The notes: generated by a model not told the origin, from the letters alone. A DNA stretch of 64,000 bases from Rhizobium sp. GN54 (GCF_021026345.1 NZ_JAJNCZ010000001.1:930001-994000); one strand, 5' to 3'; shown: positions 53,134 to 63,672, counted from the stretch's first letter. Program-made: numbers and translations.

Positions 53134-53442
53134 TCAATGGCCGAGCGACTGGAGCATATCGGGCACAAGATCCGGGTTCGCGATCAGGGCGATACCGAGG
53201 GCAACATGCAGGGCGAGGAGCACCGGCAACGCCGTCCGGAACGGCTCTTTGCGTGTCTTGTGGCGAAACATGCGCTGGGCCGCGACCGCCCCGAGGCTGC
53301 CGCCGAGGGCGGCGAGGCCCAGAAGCGTGCTTTCCCGAACCCGCCGGCCGCCGGCGCGGGCCGCCTGCTTGTCCCGCCAGAAGACAAGGAACGTCAGGAC
53401 ATTGATCGCACCAAGGACGGCGGCAACAGACAGGGCACTCAT
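53134..53442 (-). CDS. DUF1294 family membrane protein
   Basis: A 102-residue protein with three hydrophobic segments and the DUF1294 signature: NVLTFLVFWRDKQAARAGGRRVRESTLLGLAALGGSLGAVAAQRMFRHKTRKEPF. The family is widespread and of unknown function; some members are fused to cold-shock domains, which this one lacks. It lies alone, divergent from gatB over about 170 bases. Confidence 0.87.
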   Translation of the reverse strand: MSALSVAAVLGAINVLTFLVFWRDKQAARAGGRRVRESTLLGLAALGGSLGAVAAQRMFRHKTRKEPFRTALPVLLALHVALGIALIANPDLVPDMLQSLGH

Positions 53443-53611
53443 GCCGTGAGTGCTTACCCGATGCCGGTTAACGCATCGCTTGGGGTTTTGACGAGGGTGC
53501 TGTTGTCAGGGGCGGAGCCGATAGGGTGAAAGCCTTGCGCCGCCTGCCCATATGGTCTACCGACACAGTTCGAAAATCAGCCATTCCGAAGCGATATTCA
53601 AGAGCTTGTCC

Positions 53612-55114
53612 ATGACCATCGTCGACGTCCGCACCCCCGATCCGAAACGCTTCATCCCCGGCGCCACCGGCGACTGGGAGGTGATCATCGGCATGGAGGT
53701 GCACGCCCAGGTCACCAGCAATTCCAAGCTTTTCTCGGGCGCTGCGACCGTGTTCGGCAACGCGCCGAATGCCAACGTCTCGCTTGTCGACGCGGCCATG
53801 CCCGGCATGCTGCCTGTTATCAACGAAGAATGCGTGCGCCAGGCAATCCGTACCGGCCTCGGGCTGAAGGCGAAGATCAACAACCGCTCGATCTTCGACC
53901 GCAAGAACTATTTCTACCCCGACCTGCCGCAGGGCTACCAGATCTCGCAATACAAGGACCCGATCGTCGGCGAGGGCCAGATCGTCATCTCGCTCGGGCC
54001 CGATCGCCAGGGCAATTTCGAGGACATCGAGATCGGCATCGAGCGCCTGCATCTGGAGCAGGACGCCGGCAAGTCGATGCACGACCAGCATCCCACCATG
54101 TCCTATGTCGACCTGAACCGCTCCGGCGTGGCGCTGATGGAGATCGTCTCCAAGCCGGACATGCGCTCGTCTGACGAGGCCAAGGCCTACATGACCAAGC
54201 TGCGCTCGATCGTGCGCTATCTCGGCACCTGCGACGGCAACATGGACGAGGGCTCGATGCGCGCCGACGTCAACGTTTCCGTGCGCCGGCCGGGCGAGGG
54301 CTTCGGCACGCGCTGCGAGATCAAGAACGTCAACTCGATCCGCTTCATCGGCCAGGCGATCGAATATGAGGCCCGCCGCCAGATCGGCATCCTCGAGGAC
54401 GGCGGCACGATCGACCAGGAGACCCGCCTGTTCGATCCGGGCAAGGGCGAGACCCGTTCGATGCGCTCGAAGGAAGACGCGCACGACTATCGCTATTTCC
54501 CCGATCCGGACCTCTTGCCGCTCGAATTCGACGACGCCTATGTCGAGGAACTGAAGCAGCACCTGCCGGAACTGCCCGACGACAAGAAGGAGCGCTTCGT
54601 GCGCGAGCTCGGCCTGTCCGTCTACGACGCCTCGGTGCTCGTCTCGGAAAAGGCGATCGCCGACTATTTCGAGGCCGTGGCAAGCGGCCGCGACGGCAAG
54701 GCTGCGGCCAACTGGGTCATCAACGACTTGCTGGGCGCCTTGAACAAGGCCGGCAAAGCCATTGAAGAGACTCCGGTTTCGCCCGGCCAGCTCGGTGGCA
54801 TCATCGACCTGATCAAGGACGGCACGATCTCCGGCAAGATCGCCAAGGATCTGTTCGAGATCGTCTGGGCGGAAGGCGGCGTGCCGGCGGAGATCGTGGA
54901 AAGCCGCGGCATGAAGCAGGTGACCGACACCGGTGCGATCGAGAAGGCCGTCGACGACATCATCGCCGCCAATCCGGACCAGGTCGAGAAGGTCAAGGCC
55001 AAGCCGACGCTCGCCGGCTGGTTCGTCGGCCAGGTCATGAAGGCGACCGGCGGCAAGGCCAATCCGCAGGCCGTGCAGGCCCTCGTCAAGGCCAAGCTCG
55101 GCATCGAGGAATAG
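53612..55114 (+). CDS. gatB: Asp-tRNA(Asn)/Glu-tRNA(Gln) amidotransferase subunit B
   Basis: GatB binds the mischarged tRNA, activates it with ATP and transfers ammonia. The 500-residue protein has the kinase-like core ([61 protein letters not shown]) and the C-terminal GatB/YqeY helical tail ([10 protein letters not shown]..., [13 protein letters not shown]). The ATG at 53612 gives the usual length. Two acetyltransferase genes follow on the same strand. Confidence 0.96.
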   Translation: MTIVDVRTPDPKRFIPGATGDWEVIIGMEVHAQVTSNSKLFSGAATVFGNAPNANVSLVDAAMPGMLPVINEECVRQAIRTGLGLKAKINNRSIFDRKNYFYPDLPQGYQISQYKDPIVGEGQIVISLGPDRQGNFEDIEIGIERLHLEQDAGKSMHDQHPTMSYVDLNRSGVALMEIVSKPDMRSSDEAKAYMTKLRSIVRYLGTCDGNMDEGSMRADVNVSVRRPGEGFGTRCEIKNVNSIRFIGQAIEYEARRQIGILEDGGTIDQETRLFDPGKGETRSMRSKEDAHDYRYFPDPDLLPLEFDDAYVEELKQHLPELPDDKKERFVRELGLSVYDASVLVSEKAIADYFEAVASGRDGKAAANWVINDLLGALNKAGKAIEETPVSPGQLGGIIDLIKDGTISGKIAKDLFEIVWAEGGVPAEIVESRGMKQVTDTGAIEKAVDDIIAANPDQVEKVKAKPTLAGWFVGQVMKATGGKANPQAVQALVKAKLGIEE

Positions 55115-55119
55115 GCCCC

Positions 55120-55617
55120 GTGTTCTTCGTCCGAACGGCCTCGGAGCACGACCTGGCGAAAATCAGCGCGCTCCTGGCTGAGGCGTGGCATGCGACCTAT
55201 GACACAGTCTACGGCGCCGACAAGGTGGCCGAGATCACCGGAAAGTGGCATTCGGTGCCGGCGCTGGCGGAGAAGCTGAAGCGCAGGGATGCCGAGTTCG
55301 TCGTCGCCGACGACGGCAAGGTGCTGGGCGGCATGGGCTATGCGGCCATGTCGAAGGGCGAACCGAAGGTCGCACTCCTGCACCAGCTCTATGTCCTGCC
55401 GCAGTTCCAGCGTCAGGGGATCGGCCGAGATCTCTTCGCCGAACTCGAGACCTGCTTCCCCGATGCGAAGGTGATGCGGCTCGAAGTCGAGCCCGGCAAT
55501 GCCGCAGCGATCGCGTTCTACGAGGCGCACGGCTTTGCCCGGACGGGCGAGACCGCCCATTGCGGCCAGGACCAGTCCGGCCTGCCGGCGCTGGTCTACG
55601 AGAAGCCGCTGGGCTGA
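55120..55617 (+). CDS. GNAT family N-acetyltransferase
   Basis: A 165-residue acetyltransferase: an N-terminal VRTASEHDLAKISALLAEAWHATYD, the acetyl-CoA loop VLPQFQRQGIGRDLF and AIAFYEAHGFARTGE. The acceptor is unknown. It begins with GTG 5 bases after the gatB stop, with GAGGA in the end of gatB as ribosome site, so it is translated with gatB. Confidence 0.87.
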   Translation: MFFVRTASEHDLAKISALLAEAWHATYDTVYGADKVAEITGKWHSVPALAEKLKRRDAEFVVADDGKVLGGMGYAAMSKGEPKVALLHQLYVLPQFQRQGIGRDLFAELETCFPDAKVMRLEVEPGNAAAIAFYEAHGFARTGETAHCGQDQSGLPALVYEKPLG

Positions 55618-55719
55618 CGCGGCCTGCCCATTCCTGTGGAAAAGTCGCGACCGTCACGGCGCTGTTGTCTTCGGATGATTGTTGCATCGCCGGTAATGCA
55701 ATCGAGCCGGGGACCCGTG

Positions 55720-56184
55720 GTGACGACCGACATAACGATCCGTGAAGCCGGGCGTGGCGACCTTGCCGAGATCATCGCGCTCTTTGCCAGCGATACGGTC
55801 GGCGGACACGGTGACACGACGGCCGCCGAGGCATTTTCCGACTATGCCGCCGCTTTCGAGCAGATCGCCGCCTCGCCGTTGCAGACGCTCTATGTCGCGA
55901 CCTGCGAAGGCGAGGTCGTCGGCACCTTCCAGATAGCCCTTCTGACCTCGCTGCCCGGCCGCGGCAGTTCCAGCCTGCTGCTCGAGGCCGTGCAGACGCG
56001 CGAGGACATGCGCGGGCGCGGCATCGGCGAACGGATGGTCAAATGGGCGATCGAGCAGGCGCGGGCCAGGGGTGCGGCCAAGCTCTACCTCACCTCGAAC
56101 ATGACGCGCGTGCGCGCCCACCGCTTTTATGAGCGCCTCGGGTTCGAGCGCAGCCATTTCGGCTTTCGCATGCCGCTGAAATGA
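55720..56184 (+). CDS. GNAT family N-acetyltransferase
   Basis: A 154-residue acetyltransferase with ITIREAGRGDLAEIIALFASD at the start, TREDMRGRGIGERMVKWAIEQAR as the acetyl-CoA site and RAHRFYERLGFERSHFGFRM at the end, close to the PhnO/MarR-linked type. Its acceptor is unknown. The favoured start is GTG at 55720, 6 bases after GGGGA; GTG 55717 and ATG 55696 are alternatives. Confidence 0.85.
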   Translation: MTTDITIREAGRGDLAEIIALFASDTVGGHGDTTAAEAFSDYAAAFEQIAASPLQTLYVATCEGEVVGTFQIALLTSLPGRGSSSLLLEAVQTREDMRGRGIGERMVKWAIEQARARGAAKLYLTSNMTRVRAHRFYERLGFERSHFGFRMPLK

Positions 56185-56290
56185 GGGTGAACGCGGCGGA
56201 ATCACTGGACAAGAAAAGTCCGGCGGGGCATAAGCGGGCATGGTATTGGTATCCGGTCGGCCCTGTGCTCGACCGGTCAGGGACGGCATC

Positions 56291-56689
56291 ATGAACCTTC
56301 TCAAGCAGATTTTCACCTGGTGGAACGGACAGACCATCGGCACGCGTTTCCATACCTGGCGCTTCGGCAAGAAGGTGGGCGAGGACCAGTTCGGCAACGT
56401 CTATTACCAGGGCGGCGGCACCGACAGCGAGGGCCGCACCCGTCGCTGGGTGATTTACAACGGCTATGCCGAAGCCTCGGCGATCCCCGCCGGCTGGCAC
56501 GGCTGGATGCACCACCGCACCGATGTTTCCCCCGCCGACGAAGACTACAAGCCGCGCGAGTGGGAAAAGAACCATCGCCCCAACGGCACCGGAACGGCGC
56601 AGGCTTATCGTCCGCCGGGCTCGCTCGCCGCCCGCGGCGAACGCCCTCGCGTCACGGGCGACTACGACGCCTGGACCCCGCGCGGCTGA
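56291..56689 (+). CDS. NADH:ubiquinone oxidoreductase subunit NDUFA12 family
   Basis: A 132-residue homologue of the mitochondrial complex I accessory subunit NDUFA12, kept in alphaproteobacteria. Landmarks are IFTWWNGQTIGTRFHTWRFGKKVGEDQFGNVYYQ and RRWVIYNGYAEASAIPAGWHGWMHHRTD, then a polar tail with RPPGSL. It binds the peripheral arm of complex I. The ATG at 56291 follows AGGGACGG. DUF2155 follows 90 bases later on the same strand, the common alphaproteobacterial order. Confidence 0.93.
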   Translation: MNLLKQIFTWWNGQTIGTRFHTWRFGKKVGEDQFGNVYYQGGGTDSEGRTRRWVIYNGYAEASAIPAGWHGWMHHRTDVSPADEDYKPREWEKNHRPNGTGTAQAYRPPGSLAARGERPRVTGDYDAWTPRG

Positions 56690-56779
56690 ACCGCTTTCGC
56701 CACATTTGACCGCTAGCGCAGACGGGCCCGGGCATTGCGCCGGGCCGATTCACATGCGGAAGACTTGAAGGGGACGGAC

Positions 56780-57217
56780 TTGGCAGGCAGGCTGACAATC
56801 GCTTCGCGCAGTGCATGCGCGCTCGCCGCCCTCGGTGCGGCGGCCCTTGCCACGGGCACCCCCGCCGAGGCAGCCCGCATCTCCAATCCCGTCGCCGTCT
56901 TCTCCGGGCTGGACAAGATCACCGGCCGCATCACCTCGTTCGACGTCTATGTCGGCGAGACCGTGCAGTTCGGCGCCCTGCAGGTCACCCCGCGCGTCTG
57001 CTACAACCGCGACGACACGGAAGCGCAGAAGGTTGATTCCTTCGTCGAGGTCGACGAGATCACGCTGGACCGCAAGATCCGCCGCATCTTCACCGGCTGG
57101 ATGTTCGCCGAGAGCCCCGGCCTCAACGCCGTCGAGCACCCCGTCTATGACGTCTGGCTGACCGAGTGCAAGATGCAGTCCGACGTGCCGCCGCCGGAAA
57201 CAACGAGCGCGCAGTAG
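56780..57217 (+). CDS. DUF2155 domain protein, exported
   Basis: A 145-residue protein. The likely start is TTG at 56780, after AAGGGG, giving a signal peptide of about 29 residues that ends PAEA. The mature part has the DUF2155 pattern: FSGLDKITGRITSFDVYVGETVQFGALQVTPRVCYNR and IFTGWMFAESPGLNAVEHPVYDVWLTEC, with two Cys that may form a disulphide. The family is periplasmic and of unknown role, and usually lies beside aat and NDUFA12. Confidence 0.87.
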   Translation: MAGRLTIASRSACALAALGAAALATGTPAEAARISNPVAVFSGLDKITGRITSFDVYVGETVQFGALQVTPRVCYNRDDTEAQKVDSFVEVDEITLDRKIRRIFTGWMFAESPGLNAVEHPVYDVWLTECKMQSDVPPPETTSAQ

Positions 57218-57304
57218 GACTCATCGGCTGCGAGAGCGACGGTCGTTTTCAAGAGCAGGGCGCCCGTTCGCTTCCGGACCAGATCGTCATCGGCATTGCG
57301 TTAT

Positions 57305-58201
57305 TTATCGAGCCGATACACGGTTGCGGCCGGCTCGTTTCGACAGATACAGCCCCTCGTCGGCGCGTCTCAGTATGTCGCTGGAAAAGCGATCTGGTGG
57401 ATCGAACTCGCTGACGCCGCCGCTGATCGTGGATTCGTAGCGCAGGTTTTCCCTGAGGGCGATGGGAACGTGCTCGCGCAGCCGCTCTGCGATTTCCAGT
57501 GCATCGTCACGATGGGTGCCGGGCATGACGACCACGAATTCGTCACCGCCGAAACGGGCGATGACATCGTTCTGACGCAGGTGCTGGCGGCACAGGCGGG
57601 CAATTTCCACGAGGGCCGCGTCACCCGCGTGATGCCCCATCTCGTCGTTCAGCCGTTTAAAATTGTCGAGATCGAAGACGAGCACCGAAGTCTGGGACTT
57701 CTCCCGTTCAAAGATCGCCAGCCGGTGATCCAGGGTCTCGATCAGCTTTCGCCGGTTGTATAGCCCGGTCAAGGCGTCTGTTTCGCTCAGTTTCTGCAGC
57801 TTTTGCTGAACCGCATGCTTCTCGGTGATATTGCTCGCGACCCAGACGACCGCAGCCTCGCCCTCGACCTGGAAATTCAGCGCCTGGACGCGACCTTCGA
57901 ACCAGATCGGATGACTGGGGCCGTCGTCGCTCGCTCCCTTGACGTCGCTGCCGCTGAGTTCGTATTCGACGATATGGAGTACGCCGCTATCCAGCGCCTT
58001 CTCAATATGGTCAGCGAACCACCGTGCCTTCTCCTCCTTCAGCACTTCAAACATGCTGCGTCCGACAAGGCTGCTGCCGTCATGATAGTGCCTGAGGTCC
58101 TTGCCGCCGAAAATAGCTGCATACCGGCCACTGCGGGTGAGGATGAAGGCGGGATCGGGAAGGGAAGAAAGGATCGACATCAATTGCGGTTGCGTAAACA
58201 A
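57305..58201 (-). CDS. PAS-GGDEF diguanylate cyclase
   Basis: This protein has a PAS domain (SILSSLPDPAFILTRSGRYAAIFGG... MFEVLKEEKARWF) over about residues 8-150 and a GGDEF domain (about 160-298) with GGDEF in ARFGGDEFVVVMPG. The active loop is intact, so it should make cyclic di-GMP in the cytoplasm under a sensory PAS. I see no RxxD inhibitory site at the usual spacing. The start is uncertain: TTG 58201 has GGGAAA 8 bases upstream, GTG 58219 and ATG 58180 are alternatives. It interrupts the usual DUF2155-aat neighbourhood. Confidence 0.87.
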   Translation of the reverse strand: MFTQPQLMSILSSLPDPAFILTRSGRYAAIFGGKDLRHYHDGSSLVGRSMFEVLKEEKARWFADHIEKALDSGVLHIVEYELSGSDVKGASDDGPSHPIWFEGRVQALNFQVEGEAAVVWVASNITEKHAVQQKLQKLSETDALTGLYNRRKLIETLDHRLAIFEREKSQTSVLVFDLDNFKRLNDEMGHHAGDAALVEIARLCRQHLRQNDVIARFGGDEFVVVMPGTHRDDALEIAERLREHVPIALRENLRYESTISGGVSEFDPPDRFSSDILRRADEGLYLSKRAGRNRVSAR

Positions 58202-58431
58202 GTAATCACTTTCCCACACTGCCTGACGATGCGGCCCTGGCGCAGGGCACACGCACGTGCATTGCCAAGCTGCCACGCCAGCATTTCATTTTTCTAAATG
58301 TGCAATTCTTGTGAAGTGAAAAGCAAGGATGACAATCCCCAATCACGTGAGCACCCACAACAGCCTTCGAGCCGCAACTGGCGCCAGGCGGATGTTCTCA
58401 TGACCGGGCGCCCTGTCCCGGGTGCCGAAAA

Positions 58432-59046
58432 TCAGAACGCCAGGTTCGGCGAAGCCAGCGCCTTGGAGAGCATGCACTCATAATCCGCCTTCGGCACGTC
58501 GATCGCGCCGAAGGTCTTCAGGTGCTCGGTGGTGAACTGTGTGTCGAGCAGGCGGAAGCCGCGCTCTTTCAACCGCTCGACCAGATGCACCAGACAGATC
58601 TTCGAGGCGTCGGTGCGCCGCGAGAACATGCTTTCGCCGAAGAAGGCCGCCCCCAGCGACACGCCGTAGAGGCCGCCCACCAGTTCGTCGCCCTCCCACG
58701 CCTCGACGCTGTGGGCATGCCCCATCTGATGCAGCGTGGCGTAGAGCGTGCGGATCTTGGAATTGATCCAGGTGGAGGGCCGGTCGGGCGCTGCCTGGGC
58801 ACAGGCCGCGATCACCGCCTCGAAGGCGGTGTCGACGCGGATGTCGAAGGGCTTCTGGCGGATCCTCTTGGCGAGGCTGCGCGAGACGTGGAACTGCTCC
58901 AGCGGGATGACGCCGCGCATGTCGGGCTCGACCCAGAAGAGTTCCGGGTCGTCCGCCGAATCGGCCATCGGAAACAGTCCGATGGAATAGGCGCGCAGCA
59001 AGAGATCCGGTGTGACTTCCGGGGACCTGCCGCGTCGCCCTGCCAT
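58432..59046 (-). CDS. aat: Leucyl/phenylalanyl-tRNA--protein transferase
   Basis: Aat adds Leu or Phe to proteins beginning with Arg or Lys, marking them for ClpS/ClpAP. The 204-residue protein has [81 protein letters not shown] and [15 protein letters not shown]. It follows accC by 9 bases and ends the aroQ-accB-accC-aat operon. Confidence 0.95.
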   Translation of the reverse strand: MAGRRGRSPEVTPDLLLRAYSIGLFPMADSADDPELFWVEPDMRGVIPLEQFHVSRSLAKRIRQKPFDIRVDTAFEAVIAACAQAAPDRPSTWINSKIRTLYATLHQMGHAHSVEAWEGDELVGGLYGVSLGAAFFGESMFSRRTDASKICLVHLVERLKERGFRLLDTQFTTEHLKTFGAIDVPKADYECMLSKALASPNLAF

Positions 59047-59055
59047 GCGCTTCCC

Positions 59056-60399
59056 CTAGGCCTTGGTCTTGGCCAGATAGTTCTCCAGCCAATGGATATC
59101 ATAGTCGCCGTTGGCGATGTCCTGATTGGAAATCAATTCCTGGAACAAGGGAAGCGTTGTCTTGATGCCGTCGATGACAAATTCGTCGAGCACGCGGCGG
59201 AGCCGCATCATGCATTCGACGCGGGTGCGCCCGTGCACGATCAGCTTTCCGATCAGGCTGTCGTAGTAGGGCGGGATCTTGTAGCCCTGATAGGCGCCGG
59301 AATCGACGCGCACGCCGAGCCCGCCGGGGGCGTGGAAATGCGTGATCGTGCCAGGCGAGGGGACGAAGGTGCGCGGGTCCTCGGCATTGATGCGGCACTC
59401 GATCGCGTGTCCGGAGAACTCGATCTCCTCCTGCGTGACCGACAGCCCGGCGCCGGAGGCGACGCGGATCTGCTCGTGCACCAGGTCGATGCCGGTGATC
59501 GCCTCGGTGATCGGGTGCTCCACCTGCAGGCGCGTGTTCATCTCGATGAAATAGAACTCGCCGTCCTCGTAGAGGAACTCGATCGTGCCGGCGCCGCGAT
59601 ACTTCATCTTCTTCATCGCGTCGGCGCAGACCTGGCCGATCTTCATCCGCTGCTCGACGTTCAGGGCAGGGGAGTTGGCCTCTTCCCAGACCTTCTGGTG
59701 GCGGCGCTGCAGCGAGCAGTCGCGCTCGCCGAGATGGATCGCGTTGCCGAAGCCGTCGCCGACGATCTGGATCTCGATGTGGCGCGGATGGCCGAGATAC
59801 TTCTCCATGTAGACGGCGTCGTTGCCAAAGGCGGCGGCCGCCTCCGAGCGCGCCGTCGCCACGGCCTCGTCGAGGTCGGCCGCGCTCCTGGCCACCTTCA
59901 TGCCGCGGCCGCCGCCGCCGGCAGTGGCCTTGATGAGCACGGGGAAGCCGATCTTGCGGGCGACTTCCAGCGCGTTCTCCGGCTTCACCTCGCCGTCGGA
60001 GCCGGGAACGACGGGGATGCCGAGTTCCTGGGCGGTCTGCTTGGCGGTGATCTTGTCGCCCATCAGGCGGATGTGCTCGGCGGTCGGGCCGATGAAGGTG
60101 ATGCCGTGCGCGTCGAGGATCTCGGCGAACTTGGCGTTTTCCGACAGGAAGCCGTAGCCCGGATGCACGGCGTCGGCGCCGGTGATCTCGCAGGCGGCGA
60201 CGATCTGGTGGATATTGAGGTAGCTTTCGCGCGACGGCGGCGGGCCGATGCAGACGCTCTCGTCGGCGAGGCGGACGTGCATGGCGTCGGCATCCGCCGT
60301 CGAATGCACGGCAACCGTGGCGATGCCGAGTTCCTTGCAGGCCCGCAGGACACGGAGCGCGATCTCGCCGCGGTTGGCTATGAGGACTTTGGAGATCAT
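59056..60399 (-). CDS. accC: Acetyl-CoA carboxylase, biotin carboxylase subunit
   Basis: AccC carboxylates biotin on AccB using ATP and bicarbonate, in the first step of fatty-acid synthesis. The 447-residue ATP-grasp enzyme has [17 protein letters not shown] at the N-terminus, [13 protein letters not shown], the glycine loop GGGGRGMK (161-168), [15 protein letters not shown] and the catalytic [14 protein letters not shown]. It follows accB by 10 bases. Confidence 0.97.
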   Translation of the reverse strand: MISKVLIANRGEIALRVLRACKELGIATVAVHSTADADAMHVRLADESVCIGPPPSRESYLNIHQIVAACEITGADAVHPGYGFLSENAKFAEILDAHGITFIGPTAEHIRLMGDKITAKQTAQELGIPVVPGSDGEVKPENALEVARKIGFPVLIKATAGGGGRGMKVARSAADLDEAVATARSEAAAAFGNDAVYMEKYLGHPRHIEIQIVGDGFGNAIHLGERDCSLQRRHQKVWEEANSPALNVEQRMKIGQVCADAMKKMKYRGAGTIEFLYEDGEFYFIEMNTRLQVEHPITEAITGIDLVHEQIRVASGAGLSVTQEEIEFSGHAIECRINAEDPRTFVPSPGTITHFHAPGGLGVRVDSGAYQGYKIPPYYDSLIGKLIVHGRTRVECMMRLRRVLDEFVIDGIKTTLPLFQELISNQDIANGDYDIHWLENYLAKTKA

Positions 60400-60409
60400 C
60401 GGGCTGACC

Positions 60410-60865
60410 TTACTCGATGACGATCAGCGGTTCGCCATATTCGACCGGCGCGGCGTCTGCCACGAGAATTTCGGTGACCTTGCCGGAGCGGGGCGCCGGG
60501 ATCTGGTTCATCGTCTTCATCGCTTCGATGATGAGGATCGTCTGGCCTTCCTGGACGTTGGAGCCGACTTCGATGAAGGGGCGAGCGCCGGGTGCGGGCG
60601 ACAGGTAGGCTGTGCCGACCATCGGCGCGGTGACCGCGTTCTTGTTGTCGCGCACGGCGGCGACGGGGGCTGCCGCCACGGCCACCGGAGCGGCCGCGAC
60701 CGCGGTCGGAACAGGGGCGCTGACGTACTGCGGCGTGCCGGCGCGAGAGACGCGGATGCGCAGGTCGTCCTGCTCGACTTCGATCTCGGTCAGGTCCGTC
60801 TCGTTGAGGATGTTGGCGAGATCGCGGATCAGCACCTGATCGATGCCCTGTTTCTTGTCAGCCAT
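60410..60865 (-). CDS. accB: Biotin carboxyl carrier protein
   Basis: A 151-residue carrier protein. The biotinyl Lys should be Lys117 in [13 protein letters not shown]; the thumb-containing C-terminal domain is preceded by an Ala/Pro/Val-rich linker (about 48-72). The N-terminal 45 residues fit the subunit-interaction part. It is followed by accC after 10 bases and preceded by aroQ after 24. Confidence 0.96.
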   Translation of the reverse strand: MADKKQGIDQVLIRDLANILNETDLTEIEVEQDDLRIRVSRAGTPQYVSAPVPTAVAAAPVAVAAAPVAAVRDNKNAVTAPMVGTAYLSPAPGARPFIEVGSNVQEGQTILIIEAMKTMNQIPAPRSGKVTEILVADAAPVEYGEPLIVIE

Positions 60866-60889
60866 GGGAGTAAGCCTCTTATTCTCTTC

Positions 60890-61327
60890 TTATTTCGTGA
60901 TGGATTTCAGCGCGTGGAGCGCCAGGATGTAGCTCTGCTCGCCGAACCCGCAGATCACGCCCTTGACCGCCGATGCGATCATGGACTTGTGGCGGACTTC
61001 CTCGCGGGCATGGACGTTGGAAATGTGCAGTTCGACGACCGGGATGCTGATCGCCTTGATGGCGTCGTGCAGGGCAAGCGAAGTGTGCGTATAGGCGCCG
61101 GCGTTGATGGCGATGCCGGCTGCCGTGTCGCCCGCCTCGTGGATCCAGTCGATCAGCGTGCCCTCGTGATTCGACTGGCGGAAATCGATGGCGAAACCGA
61201 TCCGCTCGCCCTCGGCCCGGCACAGGACCTCGATATCGGCCAGCGTATGCCCGCCATAGATCCCGGGCTCGCGCTTGCCGAGCGCATTGAGGTTCGGGCC
61301 GTTCAGGACGAAGATGGTGGATGCCAT
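60890..61327 (-). CDS. aroQ: Type II 3-dehydroquinate dehydratase
   Basis: AroQ makes 3-dehydroshikimate in the shikimate route. The 145-residue protein has [21 protein letters not shown] with the active Tyr region, [35 protein letters not shown] and [18 protein letters not shown] with the catalytic His region. It opens the aroQ-accB-accC-aat operon, a conserved alphaproteobacterial order. Confidence 0.96.
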   Translation of the reverse strand: MASTIFVLNGPNLNALGKREPGIYGGHTLADIEVLCRAEGERIGFAIDFRQSNHEGTLIDWIHEAGDTAAGIAINAGAYTHTSLALHDAIKAISIPVVELHISNVHAREEVRHKSMIASAVKGVICGFGEQSYILALHALKSITK

Positions 61328-61537
61328 TCGGATTTCCGCTTGCTGGATCGTGGGCTACCTATAAACCGCCGGTTCCCCAAGGAAAAGCCCCAAGGAATCA
61401 CGCGCGTCTTGTCCACAACCAAGAAGGCTGAACCGCAAGGGAATGGCGGAAAGATGGCGGAAGCGCATGATCCCGGGGCAGGGCGGGTCGTTCGGGACCA
61501 TGCGGATCGTTTTTCTGGCCGGGGTGCGTCGCCCGGC

Positions 61538-62302
61538 TCAGCAGACCGCCTTGCCGCAGGCGCGGACATTGGCCACCTTCGCGGTCAGTTCGTCGACGCC
61601 GACGGCGCCGAACACCGCCTCGTTCGAGATGACGTAGGAGGGCGTGCCGGTGATGCCGAGGCTCTGGGCCAGCGAATAGGCCTGGCGCACGGCGTCGTCG
61701 TGGGGCTTGGTCTCCATCTGCTTGCGGATGTCGGCCTCGTTGAGGCCGAGCCCGGTCGCCACCGCGATCGCCGTCTCCTCCGTCGCGCGCTCCTCGCCGC
61801 CGAGAAGCGTGCGGTGGAACTCGCCGTACTTCTCCGGCGCCAGATCGCGCACGGCCGCGCTGACCTTGTGGGCGGCCAGCGAATCAGGGCCGAGGATCGG
61901 TAGTTCCTTCAGGACGAAGCGCACGTTCTTGTCGTTTTCCAGCACCGCTTCCATGTCGGAAAGGGCTCGCTTGCAGTAGCCGCAATTGTAGTCGAAGAAT
62001 TCCACGATCGTGACGTCGCCATCGGGGTTTCCGAGCGAGATGTCGTCCTTGCCGTTGAAGATCGCGGCCTTGTTCTCGGTGATCGCGGCCGTGGCCTGTT
62101 CCTGCTGCTGCTGGGCCTGCTTCTGCTGCAGGGCCTCCTGCATGTCCATCAGGATTTCCGGGTTGGCGAGCAGATATTCCTTGATATAGGCGCCGAACTC
62201 TTCCTTCTGCTTGTCGTCGAGCGCCTGCGCCTGAAGCGGCAGGAAGACGGCGCCGGCGAGTGCGAGCGCGGCAGCGAACGATTTGGCTTTGGTGCGAAAC
62301 AT
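61538..62302 (-). CDS. DsbA family periplasmic thioredoxin-like protein
   Basis: A 254-residue exported protein. A signal peptide (1-28, ending AQA) is followed by a helical, Gln-rich segment (EALQQKQAQQQQEQ at 56-69, a likely coiled coil), and then a DsbA-type thioredoxin fold with CGYC (107-110) and cis-Pro in TGTPSYVI. It should oxidise or isomerise disulphides in the periplasm. The class is close to the Com1/ScsC-like DsbA proteins usual in this position beside aroQ. Confidence 0.9.
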   Translation of the reverse strand: MFRTKAKSFAAALALAGAVFLPLQAQALDDKQKEEFGAYIKEYLLANPEILMDMQEALQQKQAQQQQEQATAAITENKAAIFNGKDDISLGNPDGDVTIVEFFDYNCGYCKRALSDMEAVLENDKNVRFVLKELPILGPDSLAAHKVSAAVRDLAPEKYGEFHRTLLGGEERATEETAIAVATGLGLNEADIRKQMETKPHDDAVRQAYSLAQSLGITGTPSYVISNEAVFGAVGVDELTAKVANVRACGKAVC

Positions 62303-62520
62303 CTTGTCCTCGTAGTGCCGTCAGGCGGATGCCGCGGCCGTTATCCGTCGCGCCTTTCGGCGCATCGCGGCCACCATATGGCGCGGTTGTCGCAAACGAA
62401 ACCGCAAAGACGGCGAAAATCCGGTCATCCCGGGATTGTGAACAGGCCTTTCTTGCGGCTAGTGCATATGGCATCGAAGATGCCCGGTCGCCCCATGCAA
62501 TAGCGAGGACAGGTGCGAAG

Positions 62521-63672
62521 ATGAAAGTCTCCCGACGAAGCGCAGTCGAACCCTTCCATGCGATGGATGTGCTGGCGGACGCGACGCGCCGGCGTGCACA
62601 GGGGCGCCCTGTCATTTCGATGGCCGTCGGCCAGCCGGCCTGTCCGGCGCCGCGCGCCGCCCTCGATGCCGCAAGGGCAGCCCTTGCCGACGGGCGGGTC
62701 GGCTATACCGAGGCGCTGGGCCTTGCCGCCCTGCGCCGCGGCATCGCCGACCACTACCGCAGCCATCACCGCGTCGAGGTCGATCCGGCCCGCATCGCCG
62801 TGACCACCGGCTCGTCGGCCGGCTTCAACCTGGCCTTCCTGACGCTGTTCGACCCCGGCGACCGGGTCGCGATCGCGCGGCCGGGCTATCCAGCCTACCG
62901 CAACATCCTGGCAGCACTCGGTATCGAGACGATCGAGATCGAGGTGAGCGCTGCAAACGACTTCACCATCACGCCGGAAAGCCTGGAGGCGGCGCAGAGC
63001 GTGTTCGGCAGGCTATCCGGCGTGCTCCTCGCCAGCCCGGCCAATCCGACCGGCACCGTCACCAACCGCGCCCACCTGAAGGCGCTTGCGCACTACTGCA
63101 CGGAAAACGACATCGCCTTCATCTCCGACGAGATCTATCACGGGCTGACGTTTTCCGGCGAGGAGACCAGCGCGCTGGAACTGACCGACGACGTGGTCGT
63201 GATCAACTCGTTTTCCAAATACTATTGCATGACCGGCTGGCGGATCGGCTGGATGGTGCTGCCCGAGGGCGTCGTCCGCTCGATCGAGCGGCTGTCGCAG
63301 AGCCTCTATATATCGGCGCCGGAAATCTCGCAGCTCGCCGGGCTCGCAGCACTTGGCGCGCGCGACGAGCTCGACCTCCATCGCGACGCCTACCGCCGCA
63401 ACCGCGACCTGCTCGCCACCCGGCTGCCCGAGATCGGCTTTTCGATCGCCTCGCCGATGGATGGCGCCTTCTACGCCTATGTCGACGCCGGCCGCTTCAC
63501 CAATGACAGCATGGCCTTTGCCAGGCGCATGCTGGCGGAGATCGACGTGGCGGCGACGCCGGGGCACGACTTCGACCCCGTGGGCGGCCATCGCACCGTG
63601 CGCTTCTCCTTTGCCGGTTCTTTCGAGGAGATGAGCGAGGCCGTCGACCGCCTCGCACGCTGGCTGGGTTGA
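62521..63672 (+). CDS. PLP-dependent aminotransferase, class I/II
   Basis: A 383-residue fold-type I aminotransferase. PLP should bind Lys233 in SFSKYYCMTGWRIGW; other marks are SMAVGQPA, TTGSSAGFNLAF, RPGYPAYRN, LLASPANPTGT and ISDEIYHGL. The layout is near aspartate/aromatic and MalY/PatB-like enzymes; the substrate is not clear. The ATG at 62521 follows AGGTGCGAAG. It is divergent from the dsbA-like gene over 218 bases and converges with the SDR gene. Confidence 0.9.
   Translation: MKVSRRSAVEPFHAMDVLADATRRRAQGRPVISMAVGQPACPAPRAALDAARAALADGRVGYTEALGLAALRRGIADHYRSHHRVEVDPARIAVTTGSSAGFNLAFLTLFDPGDRVAIARPGYPAYRNILAALGIETIEIEVSAANDFTITPESLEAAQSVFGRLSGVLLASPANPTGTVTNRAHLKALAHYCTENDIAFISDEIYHGLTFSGEETSALELTDDVVVINSFSKYYCMTGWRIGWMVLPEGVVRSIERLSQSLYISAPEISQLAGLAALGARDELDLHRDAYRRNRDLLATRLPEIGFSIASPMDGAFYAYVDAGRFTNDSMAFARRMLAEIDVAATPGHDFDPVGGHRTVRFSFAGSFEEMSEAVDRLARWLG

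Noticed and set aside
58522-60420. Plus-strand frame of 632 residues opposite aat and accC
   Set aside because: Runs through two unmistakable genes on the other strand and shows no family features.
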